DNA of 64,000 nucleotides from Azolla pinnata (taxonomy: Eukaryota > Streptophyta > Polypodiopsida > Salviniales > Salviniaceae). Numbering within the stretch: the stretch's first letter is position 1; every line of letters starts with the position of its first letter. Position numbers and translations under genes: made by a program. The notes beneath the pieces are model-generated. The model saw only the letters and a program-made list of their open reading frames with translations, searched no databases and was not told where the DNA came from. The stretch is taken from contig JBBBWG010033529.1 of assembly GCA_037176905.1 (NCBI GenBank), positions 1 to 64,000 of the forward strand, in the 5' to 3' direction. Below, piece by piece: positions 35,745 through 47,523 of the stretch.

Positions 35745-38399
35745 ATGCTGAGCAGATGCACAGCACCAAAGAGTTTCTTCACAGATTCCATGAAAGCCTC
35801 TTGGAATTCCCTCATCATCCGCTTTGTCGACAGTGGAAAGCCACACGATGCTCTCGATGCGTACAAGCAAATGCAGTCTAACGATCCCACCCTTCAGCCT
35901 AATGCTTTTGCTGTTGTTTCTTTGCTGAAAGCTTGCTCTGATCTCAAAGATGCTCGACAAGGCCTCCATCTCCACATTACGGCTCTTGAAACAGGGCTGC
36001 TCAATGCAAATCCTTTCGTTGCCAGCTCGTTGATAATCATGTATGCCAAGTGTGGTCTTATCGAGAGGTCAAGAACAGTTCTGGACGAGCTTTCTTCACC
36101 AAATACCATTACATGGACGGCCCTAATAACTGGATACGTGGAACATGGTTTGGGATTAGAGGCTCTTGATTGTTTCGAAGAGATGAAATGCCGAGGCATC
36201 TTCCCGGATGCAGCTACTTTTGTGTGTATCCTGAAAGCTTGTGCAAGCATAAAGGCAATGGAGGAAGGCCAAGAAATACATGCTGAGATCGAGAGACGCG
36301 GTCTTTTGAAGAGAAACGATTTTCTTGGGTGTGCATTGGTCGATATGTATGTGAAATGCGGTTTTCTTTCCAGAGGCGAGGAAGTGTTTTATAGGCTTTC
36401 GAATCCAAATCTTGCTGCTTGGAACTCATTAATCCATGGTTATTCCGAACAAGATCGAGCTACAGAAGCGGTACTATGTTTTGATCTTGTGCAATCTCGG
36501 TCCATGTTTCCGGATGCATTCACACTAGCTTGTGTCTTGCGAGCTCTTGGACACCTCAAAGCTATTCATAAAGGTCGATCAATACATACTCAAATAGGAA
36601 AGCGGCATTCTTTTCAAGAAGACTTTGTTCTGCTGAACTCTTTGGTGGACATGTATGCAAAATGTGGCCTCCTTGACACAGCACAAAAAGTATTTGATAG
36701 CCTTCCTCTCCGCAATATTGTCTCTTGGAATACAATGATTTCAGAGTATGTGGAGCATGGACAGCATGATGAGGCTTTGTGTTGCTATGAAAGCGTGGAA
36801 TTTGAAGGTGTTTCTGCCAATTCCGTGACCCTTATGTCCATCTTGAAGAGTTGTAGTACCTTGGGATCCACAGAAAAAGGTCGAGAGATACATGCTGAGA
36901 TTGAAGCAAAGGGACTTCTAAAATCTAACCTTTCTCTCGGAAATGCTTTAATTGATATGTATGGAAAATGTGGATTTCTTAGAGAAGCACAGAAAATGTT
37001 TGACGACCTTTTGGTGCGGGATGTGGTTTCGTGGACTGCACTCATCACTGGTTATACCGAGCATAATTGTGGAGAGGAAGCACTGAAGTACTTTGAACAA
37101 ATGCAGTTTCAAGGTATACCTCCAAATGTTGTCACATTTAGTAGCAGTTTGAAAGCTTGCACTTGTGTAAAAGATGTAGGGAAGGGGGAAGAGATACATA
37201 ATATGATTAAACGATGCCCTTCATTAAAAGAAGACCTTGTTGTGTGCTCTGCATTGTTAAGCATGTATGCTAGATTTGGCTTCCTGGAAAAAGCACAAGA
37301 AGTCCTTGATAGCCTTTCGGAAAAAACCGTAGCACTATGGAACACCTTAATAATTGCATATACTGAGTGTAACTATGGAAAGGAAGCATTGGAATGCCAC
37401 AAACAAATGCAACTTGAAGGCATCATCATGAATACTATTACATATGTTTGGTGTTTGAAAGCTTGTATTATAACAGGAGATGTAAAGACAGCTCAAGAAA
37501 TTCATTCAAGAATTGACGAATTCAGACTAGAAGATCCTTCAATTGGGAGCACATTGATTGACCTGTATGCAAAATTTGGCTTGCTGACAGAAGCCAGATC
37601 TATTTTTGACAAACTTCCGTGTCGAGATGTTGTTATGTGGACCACATTAATAGGAGCCTATACTGAGAATGAGCATGGGAAGGAAGCTCTCATGTGTTTT
37701 GAGAAAATGCAGCAAGAAGGTGTAATTCCGAATGTTGTAACATTTATTTGTATCCTGCAATCATGCAGTAGTACTTGTGCAACTGATAAGGGCGAAGAGA
37801 TACATGTGGAGATTGAAAGAAAAGGTCTCTTAGAAAAAGATCTTCTTGTTGGAAACGCATTGATCAACATGTATGGTAGATGTGGTTTACCTGCAAAAGC
37901 TCATAAAGTTTGTGATAAGATTCCAATTCGCAACACTGTCTCATGGACAGCAGTAATGGCAGGATATACTCAGGTTGGAGATATTGAAAATGTGTTTTAT
38001 GTTCTTGAGAGGATGGTAATGGAAAATATGCAGCCAGATGCAATCACTTTCGTTGTTCTCCTGAATGCATGCAGCCATGTGGGTCATTTCGAGGGAAGTC
38101 AAATATTTTTCAAGTCTATGAGCAAAGATTATGGCATTATTCCTATGTGTGAGCATCACAATTGTGTGCTGGATCTTCTTAGCCGCACAGGGCAATTAAG
38201 CAAAGCAGTAAAAATGATCCAAGAGATTCCATGTAGTTGTGACCTGGTGGTTTGGCATACTTTGTTGGGTGCTTGTCGAAAACTGGGGAATATTGATGTT
38301 GGGCAACAGGTTTTTGAAAAAGCTCTGGGATTGTCTAAGCATGATACTCTTCATAGTTCATTTCAAATGGGTCAGTTCCACGACGTCTCTGCAATATAG
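35745..38399 (+). CDS. PLS-class pentatricopeptide repeat protein (PPR-1)
   Basis: Organelle RNA-binding PPR protein, single exon, 884 aa. It has seven P-L-S blocks of about 101 residues, each with an S motif of MYAKCG type, an L motif of LKAC..KGEEIH type and a P motif of WTALITGY type. The end reads SKDYGI..CEHHNCVLDLLSR then VWHTLLGACRKLGN, a P2-L2-S2/E1-like tail, then diverges (LSKHDTLHSSFQMGQF) and stops. No E2, E+ or DYW domain is present. The start is the first in-frame ATG (MLSRCTAPKS); the frame stays open about 85 bp upstream, so a longer N terminus via an upstream exon is possible. A mitochondrial or plastid target is inferred from the family. Relics at 47.5 and 51.4 kb are copies of parts of a gene like this one. 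Confidence 0.92.
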   Translation: MLSRCTAPKSFFTDSMKASWNSLIIRFVDSGKPHDALDAYKQMQSNDPTLQPNAFAVVSLLKACSDLKDARQGLHLHITALETGLLNANPFVASSLIIMYAKCGLIERSRTVLDELSSPNTITWTALITGYVEHGLGLEALDCFEEMKCRGIFPDAATFVCILKACASIKAMEEGQEIHAEIERRGLLKRNDFLGCALVDMYVKCGFLSRGEEVFYRLSNPNLAAWNSLIHGYSEQDRATEAVLCFDLVQSRSMFPDAFTLACVLRALGHLKAIHKGRSIHTQIGKRHSFQEDFVLLNSLVDMYAKCGLLDTAQKVFDSLPLRNIVSWNTMISEYVEHGQHDEALCCYESVEFEGVSANSVTLMSILKSCSTLGSTEKGREIHAEIEAKGLLKSNLSLGNALIDMYGKCGFLREAQKMFDDLLVRDVVSWTALITGYTEHNCGEEALKYFEQMQFQGIPPNVVTFSSSLKACTCVKDVGKGEEIHNMIKRCPSLKEDLVVCSALLSMYARFGFLEKAQEVLDSLSEKTVALWNTLIIAYTECNYGKEALECHKQMQLEGIIMNTITYVWCLKACIITGDVKTAQEIHSRIDEFRLEDPSIGSTLIDLYAKFGLLTEARSIFDKLPCRDVVMWTTLIGAYTENEHGKEALMCFEKMQQEGVIPNVVTFICILQSCSSTCATDKGEEIHVEIERKGLLEKDLLVGNALINMYGRCGLPAKAHKVCDKIPIRNTVSWTAVMAGYTQVGDIENVFYVLERMVMENMQPDAITFVVLLNACSHVGHFEGSQIFFKSMSKDYGIIPMCEHHNCVLDLLSRTGQLSKAVKMIQEIPCSCDLVVWHTLLGACRKLGNIDVGQQVFEKALGLSKHDTLHSSFQMGQFHDVSAI

Positions 38400-39474
38400 T
38401 GAGGTCACTTTGCCTTCTGAGTCCTGAACAGGGTCCACCTCTACATCCCAAATGTAAAATATGTAAAGTTATCGACAAAATGTCGCAAAACTCTGAGTTT
38501 GAGTGGGTTTAGGTGCTGCAGAGAACCCAATCTGAATACTTGCGCAAGCAATGGTTAAGTATATCAGTGACTAACACCTTACCATGTCCATACTGCTGCT
38601 TTCAATCCTGTGCTGCTTAGGTCAGGCTTTTGAGGATTACTCCAGCTGATATCTGCTAACAGAACCTGTTGATATTGTTGGCTTAAAAAAGGTCACCTTT
38701 AAGGTCGGTTAGCTTAAACACACAATAAGTAGCCCACAATGCACGCGTTTGATTAAAGGACTATGGCAATGAATATGCATGAGAAGAGACAGATTAACAT
38801 TCTTCAGGGCTATGAAAAGATTTTCAATTAAAAAAAAAAATCAGGGTTTAGTGTGGCACCAAAGATGAGCTGGGTGCAACTATATGGGTTTCCTTAAATT
38901 TGTTTGAGTTGAGAGGAGGGCATGATATTCCTTGGAAACTGCAAGCAATATACACAGTATAATTGCTACTCGTTTGTATGAATATAGATGTGATGTTTGA
39001 CCATACTATTCACTCATTGCCTCTGAATATACTTATGCTTTAATCAAGTAATCAAGACTGCAACATCCATTTCTGTATCAAGTGAACAAGGCCCCTGGAT
39101 CAAGCTCATAAAACAAAACAAAACAAAACAAAACAAAAAGTAAACCATTCAGCATATACATCCTTGCATTGTTGCTGAAGACCTTTGTTTTTAATCAGGG
39201 CCTGGATTTTAACACTAGCATCATTTGCTTATGATTTCTTGGCAAGCACAGATGTGCCCTATGCTTTCAAACAAGAAAGAAACATAGGCCACCTTCATGT
39301 TACACTCAGGCAGCACATAGCCAATACATCCTCACAAAATGCATATGTTCCTGGCCCAACTGTGATAAGACCCAGTGCAAAATGCCCCATTGTTTAACAA
39401 TGTATACAGTACTACAATGTCTTTTGCAAAAGAAAAGAAAGCAAAAGAGAAGTCTTCAAGGATCCACAGCTGTT
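38400..39474. other. Convergent spacer between two PPR genes
   Basis: No coding signal. A pentanucleotide (AAAAC)n run lies at 39114-39138. Both flanking PPR genes end here. Confidence 0.6.
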
Positions 39475-41409
39475 CTATTTTGGAGCCTCAATTTGAGACA
39501 TTAAGACATAAGCTACAGGGTCATTGCCATCCAAGTTTACAGCATTTTCAAAGGCTTGTTTCCCTACCTTAGCATTGCCCAAACTTCTACAAGAACCCAG
39601 TACAGTATGCCACATCAAAATATGAGAAGATAAAGACATGCTTCCTATCATATCCACAGCTTTTTCCAAGTTCCCTGCTCGGCTGTGAAGGTCAACCATG
39701 CATGTATGATGCTCAACCATTGGTACAATTCCATAGTCTTTACTCATTGCCTCAAAATATGTCAGACTCTTGCTAACCAAGCAGTCGCGACTGCAAGCAT
39801 TCAAAATAACAACAAAAGTGACTGGATTTGGTTCGATCCCATTAACTTGCATTTCTTCAAATATGCAGAATACAGCCTTACTTTCTCCACAATAGGCATG
39901 TCCTGCCATCAGTGTTGTCCAAGAGACAATATCCCGAACTGGAAGCTTACCAAACACATCTTGCGCTTTGTCAAGTGCACCGCATTTGGCATACATATCC
40001 ACCACAGAATTGCCAACAACAAGGTCTTTCTCTATCAACATCCGTCTTTCAACTTCACCATGTATTTCTTGGCCCTTGATTAGTGCCCCTATGTTGCCAC
40101 AAGCTTTCAGACAACAAAGAAACGTAACAGTGTTGGGAGAAACGCCTTCTTTTTGCATTTTCTCAAAACATATCAATGCTTTGTCGCCTTGCTCATGTTC
40201 AGCATACCCTGTGATGAGTGCATTCCAAGAGACTACATTTCGAATGCGAAGCTTTTCAAACACTCGATCAGCCGTTGTAAGTGATCCACATTTTGCATAC
40301 ATATCTACCAATGTGTTCCCAAGAACAATATCTGTCCTAACCAATCCTCGTTTTTCCATATCGATATGCATTTCGTGGCCTTTTTCTATAGAAGCCATGT
40401 TGCTACAAGCCTTCAAGTTGCAAAGGAAAGTGACAGCGTCTGGCGAAGCTCCTTCAAGTTGCATTTCTTCAAAGAATACCAAAGCTTCCTTTTCATGGCT
40501 ATGTTCAGCATATCCTGCTATTAAAGCCGACCATGAGACAACATCCCTAACAAGAAGCTGATCAAATACCTCTTGAGCCCTGGCTAATAACCCAAATTTA
40601 GCATACATACCAAGCAAACTATTACCAAGGAATACATCTTTTACAAACAATCCTTGTTTCTCAATCATACCATGTATTGCTTGTCCTTCATCTTTGGCAC
40701 ATAGGTTAGCACATGCTTTTAAACAACATGTGAAAGTGACAGCATCGGGAGGGTTGTTTGCAGGCCTAAGCTGCATTTGTCGGAAGCAATCAAGTGCTTT
40801 TTGGTTATGCCCATTTTCTACGTACCCTGATATCAATGCATTCCACATCACTGTATTATGAACAGGAAGCCCATCAAAAACTTTTTGTGCTTTCTCAAGA
40901 GAACCACATTTAGCGTACATATCCACCAATGTGCTACCGACGAAAAGGTTTTGTCGAAGCAAACCAGTTCTATCAACATCACCATGAATGTGAACACCAC
41001 ACTGCAGGTTCTTAAGCTTCGAGCAAGATTTCAACAAAGCAACGAAAGTGCGAGGATCGAGATGTCCAGATGATGAGATGTAATCATCTTCTTTCAAATA
41101 TTGATCTTTTTCCTGATACAAAAGGAGGGCAGATCTAATATAACCATTCAATATATATGCATTAAGGATGGATTCCCATGCCCAGACATTTTTATGAGTT
41201 AGCACTTCAAAGGTCTCTCGGGCATATCCTACATTTCCACTCTCGGCTAGCATGCAAACAAAGTAGTTGCCTAATGTGCTGTGAGTTTTACGGCCACATC
41301 TCTGAATGTGAATCTGCATGTATAGCAAAGCTACCCCATGAAGCCTTCTGTCTTTGCTGCATTTGTGTAGGATATACATAAAGCCCTCAACGGAGGGTTG
41401 AAGCAGCAT
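39475..41409 (-). CDS. PLS-class pentatricopeptide repeat protein (PPR-2)
   Basis: Single-exon PPR gene, 644 aa, the shortest of the four. It begins MLLQPSVEGFMYILHKC and carries about five P-L-S blocks. S motifs include LVDMYAKCGSLEKAQ (twice similar) and P motifs include VVSWNALITGYAEH. The tail has SKDYGIVPMVEHHTCMVDLHSRAGN, MWHTVLGSCRSLGN, then NLDGNDPVAYVLMSQIEAPK and stop, a truncated E1 motif without E2, E+ or DYW. Role: sequence-specific organelle RNA binding (editing, splicing or stability); the target is unknown. A decayed C-terminal fragment of a different PPR copy lies just upstream at 41.57-41.98 kb on the same strand. Confidence 0.94.
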   Translation of the reverse strand: MLLQPSVEGFMYILHKCSKDRRLHGVALLYMQIHIQRCGRKTHSTLGNYFVCMLAESGNVGYARETFEVLTHKNVWAWESILNAYILNGYIRSALLLYQEKDQYLKEDDYISSSGHLDPRTFVALLKSCSKLKNLQCGVHIHGDVDRTGLLRQNLFVGSTLVDMYAKCGSLEKAQKVFDGLPVHNTVMWNALISGYVENGHNQKALDCFRQMQLRPANNPPDAVTFTCCLKACANLCAKDEGQAIHGMIEKQGLFVKDVFLGNSLLGMYAKFGLLARAQEVFDQLLVRDVVSWSALIAGYAEHSHEKEALVFFEEMQLEGASPDAVTFLCNLKACSNMASIEKGHEMHIDMEKRGLVRTDIVLGNTLVDMYAKCGSLTTADRVFEKLRIRNVVSWNALITGYAEHEQGDKALICFEKMQKEGVSPNTVTFLCCLKACGNIGALIKGQEIHGEVERRMLIEKDLVVGNSVVDMYAKCGALDKAQDVFGKLPVRDIVSWTTLMAGHAYCGESKAVFCIFEEMQVNGIEPNPVTFVVILNACSRDCLVSKSLTYFEAMSKDYGIVPMVEHHTCMVDLHSRAGNLEKAVDMIGSMSLSSHILMWHTVLGSCRSLGNAKVGKQAFENAVNLDGNDPVAYVLMSQIEAPK

Positions 41410-41567
41410 CAGATAATCTTTATTTCAGGAAACAATTGCAAAAGAAGTATTTTTAACATTAATCAGTTCACAAGTGCAGACAATCAAAGAATGATTTGGA
41501 TTTCAAAATATTCGTCAACAGATAATCAATCATCAGTGCCGGTTTCCTGGCAAACAAGTTCAGCATG

Positions 41568-41976
41568 TTCCTGGTAACCGAAGCCCCATATCCAGAATCT
41601 GATCATGAAGCACAAATAGCCTATTGTGGGAGAGATAGCCGACTATCCTTCTCCTCTGAATGCAATGCATGTCCGAAAGCTAGTTGCCCAAAGTCCATAG
41701 CACCACAGTTTCTACAAGCGCCCAATAAAGTGTGCCACATATACAGATCAGAAACAAGCAGCATTTTCCGAACCATTCCAATTGTGTTGTCGAATCGGCG
41801 TGCTCGGGTGAAGAGATCAACCACACACGGGTAGTGCTCGATGGTTGCACTAATTCCATAGTCCTTGCTCATTGACTCGAAATAAATGTGACCCTTACTG
41901 CATTGAATACACCCACTTTGCTACATGCACTCAATACAACAACGGAAGTGATAACATTTGGCTGTATACCTCACGA
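41568..41976 (-). pseudogene. PPR relic, copy of the PPR-4 C terminus
   Basis: About 410 bp closely matching 51945-52360 (3' end of PPR-4 plus 3' flank). The last 83 codons remain open (MSKDYGISATIEHYPC.. to ..ALHSEEKDSRLSLPQ and stop), differing from PPR-4 by scattered substitutions. Upstream of SKDYG an indel breaks the frame near CACCCACTTTGCTACATGC, and homology ends at about GTATACCT. There is no start of its own, so this is a truncated duplicate. Confidence 0.9.
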
Positions 41977-42210
41977 GCCTTGATTTCCAATCTAGATACG
42001 CTAATCTCCAATACCCATTAAACAGAAAAGGCGGGCAAACTGATTCTCAACAAGAAATCACAATCCTCAATACCAACGAGCCCCCAAAGTAAATAGAGTT
42101 GCACCAGATACATTGTGTGCTGCCCAGTGCACAGATACATATTCTGAAACTGAGCAACTTAACAGAACCTCTTGCTTCCAACAACAGCACGAAAGCTATG
42201 GGATTATCAA

Positions 42211-42394
42211 CTGAGAAGCCTTGTTTAGAAAGCAAATACAACGTTGCTTCCTACAGAAGTGTCAAATTAGAATCAGTGTCATGATTGGTCCTTATCATGA
42301 GACTGAGAAGCCTTCGTAGAAAGCAAAAACAATGCCACTTCCTACAGAAGTGTCAAATTAGAATCACTGTCGTGATTGGTCTTTATCTTCAGAC
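42211..42394. repeat. 92-bp tandem duplication
   Basis: Two adjacent copies begin CTGAGAAGCCTT at 42211 and 42303. Both include CCTACAGAAGTGTCAAATTA, AGAATCA(G/C)TGTC and TGATTGGTC(C/T)TTATC. A handful of differences separate them. It is noncoding as far as I can see. Confidence 0.9.
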
Positions 42395-43065
42395 TTTTGA
42401 AGCCATCTGTAGCCCAAAATCACTACACAGCAATTTCATTCATGTATCCTTCACAAATGTGTTAGCTGAGCATGTGCTTGTCTTGTCATGTTAATCTCGT
42501 ATGCTGCCATGGGCAGATGATTTTGGTGATGCCCGACTTCTACACCGATGGCTCGATCGCTTTCGCTTAAATCGACCTCTCTTCTTCGATCCGTTTGCTT
42601 CTGCAAAGCTCCCTTTTGCGCAGTCTAGCTTCTCATCAAGCCTTGCCAAGCAATCTTTTTATATCTCAAGGGCAAGGCTGTCGAAATCAGCAACGTTTGA
42701 TAAATGCGAACAAGTCGAAACATACATGAATATATGCACTCGCAAATGACAACATGCCAATTAGTAATGGGACTAGATGTAGTGGTTGCCCAAGGTTGAG
42801 CTTAGCCTCAAAAACATGGGCATTTGGTTGCACGATATCTCAAAGTATGAGCTTGAGGACCCGGTCGATATCTAGCCGAATCAGCTTGCAATCTGAAGAA
42901 GCGTCATTGGGACCCAGAAAATGTCGGGCATAGTTTTACACGTAGCGGCATCTGTACGAGATGGAGCACTAATTATAGCCTCAGGAACTCAAGCATCTTG
43001 GGTCTTACTGCTGGCAGCAATGTCCCGAGATCGAGATGGAAGCAGAGTCATACGAGAAGCATCGT
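42395..43065. other. Intergenic stretch without a supported gene
   Basis: No recognised coding region or RNA gene. The frame at 42501-42749 has no domain I recognise. Confidence 0.5.
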
Positions 43066-43166
43066 CAATCGAATCGTATTGTGGAATCGAATCAAATCGT
43101 GGAATCGAATCGAATCGGATCGAATCGAATCGAATCGAATCGGATCGAATCGAATCGAATCGAATC
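43066..43166. repeat. (GAATC)n pentanucleotide microsatellite
   Basis: About 20 copies of GAATC with interruptions of GGATC and GTGGAATC. Low complexity, located about 100 bp upstream of the likely 5' leader of the zinc-knuckle/KH gene. Confidence 0.93.
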
Positions 43167-43270
43167 ACAAAGCACATAGATGTGAATAATTCACAAAAGA
43201 TCATTGGCTTTGCCTTGTGAAAAAACAACTCTTGCAAAACATATGTATTCAAAGCATGTCTTTCTGTTTT

Positions 43271-43281
43271 GGATTAGGGTT
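43271..43281 (+). promoter_or_regulatory. Telo-box-like motif upstream of the KH gene
   Basis: TTAGGGTTTTC, a telo-box-type motif common near starts of plant RNA-processing and translation genes. A GC-richer, CT-rich leader-like stretch follows at 43320-43500. The KH coding start is 1.4 kb downstream, which would require a 5'-UTR intron. Confidence 0.35.
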
Positions 43282-44713
43282 TTCTATCCTTCGACTGCGT
43301 ATGCTTTCTTGATTCCTGCAGGAAAGCCCTCTCTCCTGCCCGCGGATCCTCCACCATCCATCCAAGCTCCCTCCCCAGAAATCGATCTCCGCGGAATTAC
43401 TACAAGGTTTGCCCCCCTTCCCTTTCCCCTTCTTCTTTTCCCCCTTTCCTCCGTGTTTTGTCTTCCTCGTTCCTGCCTCTCTATTTCTTCTTTTCGGCCA
43501 TTGCTGTGAAAACGTTTCGAGAGGTGATCAATTGTGTCATGTTGAGAAAGTCTCTGATCTTTCGCGGATTTCAACGGCGATATGCGCGGATTGCTGTTAA
43601 AGTCCGTAGATGCTCATTTTACGCTAAAAGAAGATGTGTTTGCCATAAAGATTTCACGGGAAGATGCACGATCTAGGGTCCAATGCGCAAGGATATATCA
43701 AAACTGCGACTTCTTGTGCGTCTCTGGGCAATATATGAGCTGTATGTAATCTTGTTTTTGTTGTTGACCTAGCTTATATATTGGCCATTTGTCTGCAAGA
43801 CTTTGGCAATTTCTGATTGAAAGTTGTACGCTTGGTAAGTGAATCACTGGTTCTTATTCGAAGTCCATCCACTTACCTCGCCGCTTTGTTGTGGCGTATG
43901 CTTCTTTAGGAGAGCTTACTGTGATGGCGTAGTTTGCCTTCATAGGTATTGTGAGAATCTGTTTCAGATTTTAGCATCCAAATGTTAAGTGACGTGTGCA
44001 ATGTGGCACATGTTGATTGTCGATATTTGAATATAAGTCGTCAAAAAGATGTAGGGGTCTCTAATCTAATACATTAAGCATAACATTAACTTACATTGCT
44101 GTTGATCATGACCTTAAATTTAGTGTGACTATGTTTTCCAAAGCTTTGAATCAAGCGTATTTTCTTGATGTAAGATCTAATACATCTGCATGCCACGGAC
44201 CTTGTCTTAACCTCGTAACTGATGTTAATAGTTAGCTGAAACTTTCAACCTTACTTGTTGCTATGTGGTTTACTTGTTGATTGGTTTCTAGAAATTAGAT
44301 AAGGTGTTGCCCATCGGGTTCTTGATGCTCATCCCTACTAAAGTTGTTGGTTTTTGTTGATGCATTTCTTGGGTTTCTATATTCAAGTTCAAAAATAAAT
44401 CTCCATGAAAGCAAGCCTTATTGCTTATGATTCAGGTTTGATCATCAATCTTGGATGTGAGGCTGCGTAAGCTTAGGAGATGATTAATTAAGGTAAGCAA
44501 AGCTATACATTGATGCTATGATCTGGGACTGCAGATATGATTTTTTCATAGCATTAGTATAAATCTGGGGTAACATCCTCTGTTTGTCTATAAAAATTGA
44601 CAGCGGAAAGTAGTGAGGCAGTGGCCTAGCACTTCTGGTGCTTCTGCAAACCTCAAGACACAAGTAGTTGTAAGTTAGACAAGCTTAAAAAAGTTATTGA
44701 CTTTTTATCATCG

Positions 44714-46960
44714 ATGGATGAGTCCAAAGATGATGAAAGAGATGAGGAATGGTTTAAGGAGGTTTATGGAAAGGAATACACAGGCCCTGTTAGGTCTACA
44801 AACGAAAGCTCTTATGATAATCCTTCTTTAAAAAAGAGGTTGATGGCCTCAAGGGAAGCTTCTGGCGAACCTGATGATGAGGGTGATGGCCATCTTGATC
44901 CCAATGCCGTCCCCACTGATTTCACAAGTAGGGAAGCTAAAGTTTGGGAGGCCAAAGCCAAAGCTATAGAGAGAAATTGGAAAAAAAAGAAAGAAGAGGA
45001 GCTCATTTGCCGCATATGTGGCGAGTATGGTCATTTTTCACAGGTATGTTTGAAAATATTCAGGTAATGCACTGAACTCCAAACTACTTCTTCTTGCTTT
45101 TATAGTATTAGGCTCATGGAAAATGGTCAGCAAGGGCTTGTTCAGAATGTCAGATAATAATGAATGACTGTGAAACCGTCTTGATGAGAAATTACTGTGC
45201 TGTATATCTCCTACTTACCCTTGCGAGAAAGGACAGAGTCGTAACCAACATCCTAAGGCTGACTTAGTTACAACCATTTACAGCTGCTGTTTCATGGAAA
45301 ATACGCAGCAAGAGCTTATCCTGAGTGCCATTCCTAATACTTATGAATGGGAGCAATGGTCTGTTCGGTCTATTTTAATCTGCTACTCTAATTATTTGTA
45401 GTTGATGCTAGCAGCCACTTTCATATGGTGTGTGTATGATGGATAATGAAATTTGGAAGTGATGGTTCTGTTAGGTGGAGCTTATTTGAAACCTTTGCTA
45501 ACAGTACATGCATTGGGTATATCCTCTGTAAGGACTTCAGGATTTCGTTTTGGATTTTCTCCAAGTATTGAATTCTAGCTTTGCACAGCAAAGCTCACAG
45601 ATATATTATGTTCATTCTTTGGAGCTTATGTTTGTGTATAATCCATGAGTTGTGATTGATACCTAATGGTGACATTTTTCATCTATTTATGTTCAGGGTT
45701 GTCCTGCCACATTGGGGGTAAGTCGGAAGCCTACTGAGGTTGTGGAAAAAGTCGCAGTAAAGGATAGAAGGTTGAAGCCAAGGATTATTGGAACATCAGG
45801 TTCCACTATACAGGGCATTGAGAAGGATACAGGATGCCGATTGAAGGTGGAAGACAATACAGCAGCTGGAAATGGATCATTTTTTGTACGTATTTCGGGC
45901 AGCAGTCGTACCGTGGTTGGAAAGGCAGTTGATGCTGTAAAGAAATTGATTGATAATGTTCAGCATGAAAGGAAACCACAGGGTGGGTCATATCGGTCTC
46001 ATGGATCTCACAAACATGGTCACAATGCAAATGCGTTGGGTTCTGGACAGGTTCATCATATTTCCAATCAACCACCTCATCATGAACCTAGCATACAACC
46101 GTACCTTGGTCAGGATTTTCGTTACTACGAAGATGCTCAACATGGCAGCATGGAGCAGATGAATCAAAGACATCAAATGGAAGCTGGAACACAGAATGGT
46201 TCCTTTGCACATTGGCACAAATTAGGTACAAAACAATTCTTTGTGCATCGGAAAAAGATATTGATGTTACTGCTGTTTAGAGTCAACACAACGAAGAAAT
46301 TCTAAATAATGGATTTTGAGTGCCTGTAGGGGATGATCTTGGTACAGAAGTTGATGCAGGATATGATCAGAAGCAGTCCATAACAATGAATATTGAATCA
46401 CTTGAGCACAAGTTTGTTGAAGAGACAATGCAGCTAACCAAGGATCTAAATGATGCTGAAGACAAGGAGAATACAAGGCATCGAGAGGTCTGAAGTCTGT
46501 AAAACAAACAAGGTCGCTTGTATGTCCCAACCATTCCTTCTAAACTGTGTATGTTTGTTTGTAGGCGATAAGAGAGATTCAAGAACTGTACCAGCAGAAG
46601 ATGATATCCCTTCGGTCACAACAGGGAAAGCAGAGGGAAGAGTTTTTGAGGCAAGAGGGTCAGTATAGGCAACAGCAATACCAACATTACCAACAACCTA
46701 AGATGCAATTGGGTCCTGAATATTATGATTATGATATGGGCCCTGCATCTGGTGGTGGATTCTCTAGCCGTGAGCAAGTCAGGTATGGTAACTCCATGGA
46801 TAGGAATGATGGAGGCTCTTCCGGAGAGTATGGATCATTCAGAGGTGAAAGAGTGGGTTATCACAACTCGTCACAATCTTATAGGAACTCAAGTTATGAT
46901 GCTCCTTCCATGCCGCAATCCAAGATCCAAGGGTATGAGGCTGGCCAATACCGTTATTGA
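44714..46960 (+). CDS. CCHC zinc-knuckle plus KH domain RNA-binding protein
   Basis: Probable nuclear pre-mRNA-binding protein in which a CCHC knuckle precedes a KH domain, the reverse of the SF1/BBP order. Four exons: 44714-45043, 45697-46225, 46330-46487 and 46565-46960, GT-AG, 470 aa. The N terminus is acidic (MDESKDDERDEEWFKEVYG). Zinc knuckle CRICGEYGHFSQGC uses Cys99, Cys102, His107 and Cys112 and is split by intron 1 right after SQ. The KH domain (about 122-195) shows the GxxG loop in RIIGTSGSTIQGIE. A His/Gln-rich linker follows, then a charged probable coiled coil (about 300-365) and a Gly/Ser/Tyr-rich tail ending QGYEAGQYRY. The domain order is clear; I do not recognise a specific named orthologue. 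Lies between PPR-2 and PPR-3. Confidence 0.88.
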
Positions 46961-47523
46961 GTCTTGTAGATGACAGGAGGTACACATTGTACGTGAGATT
47001 TGATCTAGCATCAGATAGGATATCGTCTCATTGGACATACATCCTTCGTTTTTTTACTTTTTGCTGAGATTATATGCCGAAAATGGCCTATTGTCTGATT
47101 TGAGAAATGCAGCATGAGTTTGTTTTCACATTTCCAAATTGAACACATGACTGTTCTCAGGGTATCTCATTTCTTCATTGTACAAAACGTTTGAAACTAG
47201 TTTTGTCATGGTTGATCGCTCTCCCATATATGAACCTCTCTTGCGCCTGTACTTTTGCTAAGCTCTCTTTTGTGGGGTTCAGCCTTCCTATTCTCCACAA
47301 TGGAAAGCAGATAGAGATATGTAATTCCCATGGTGCTGTTTGAAAGAGGGTTTTGAGATGGGATTAAATTATGCTAGAGTAAAATCTTTGGCAAGACCTC
47401 AATGATTTTCAATTGAAAGGTAATTTGCTTCCTAGGCATCTTTGGTTTTAGAGTGTTATGTTGTAAAAGGCATCTTGGTTATTGCCAAAATCGCGATGAT
47501 ACCTAGGTAATGAGTTCTAATCT
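46961..47523. other. 3' region of the KH gene
   Basis: Expected 3' UTR and spacer. No coding signal is seen. Confidence 0.55.
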
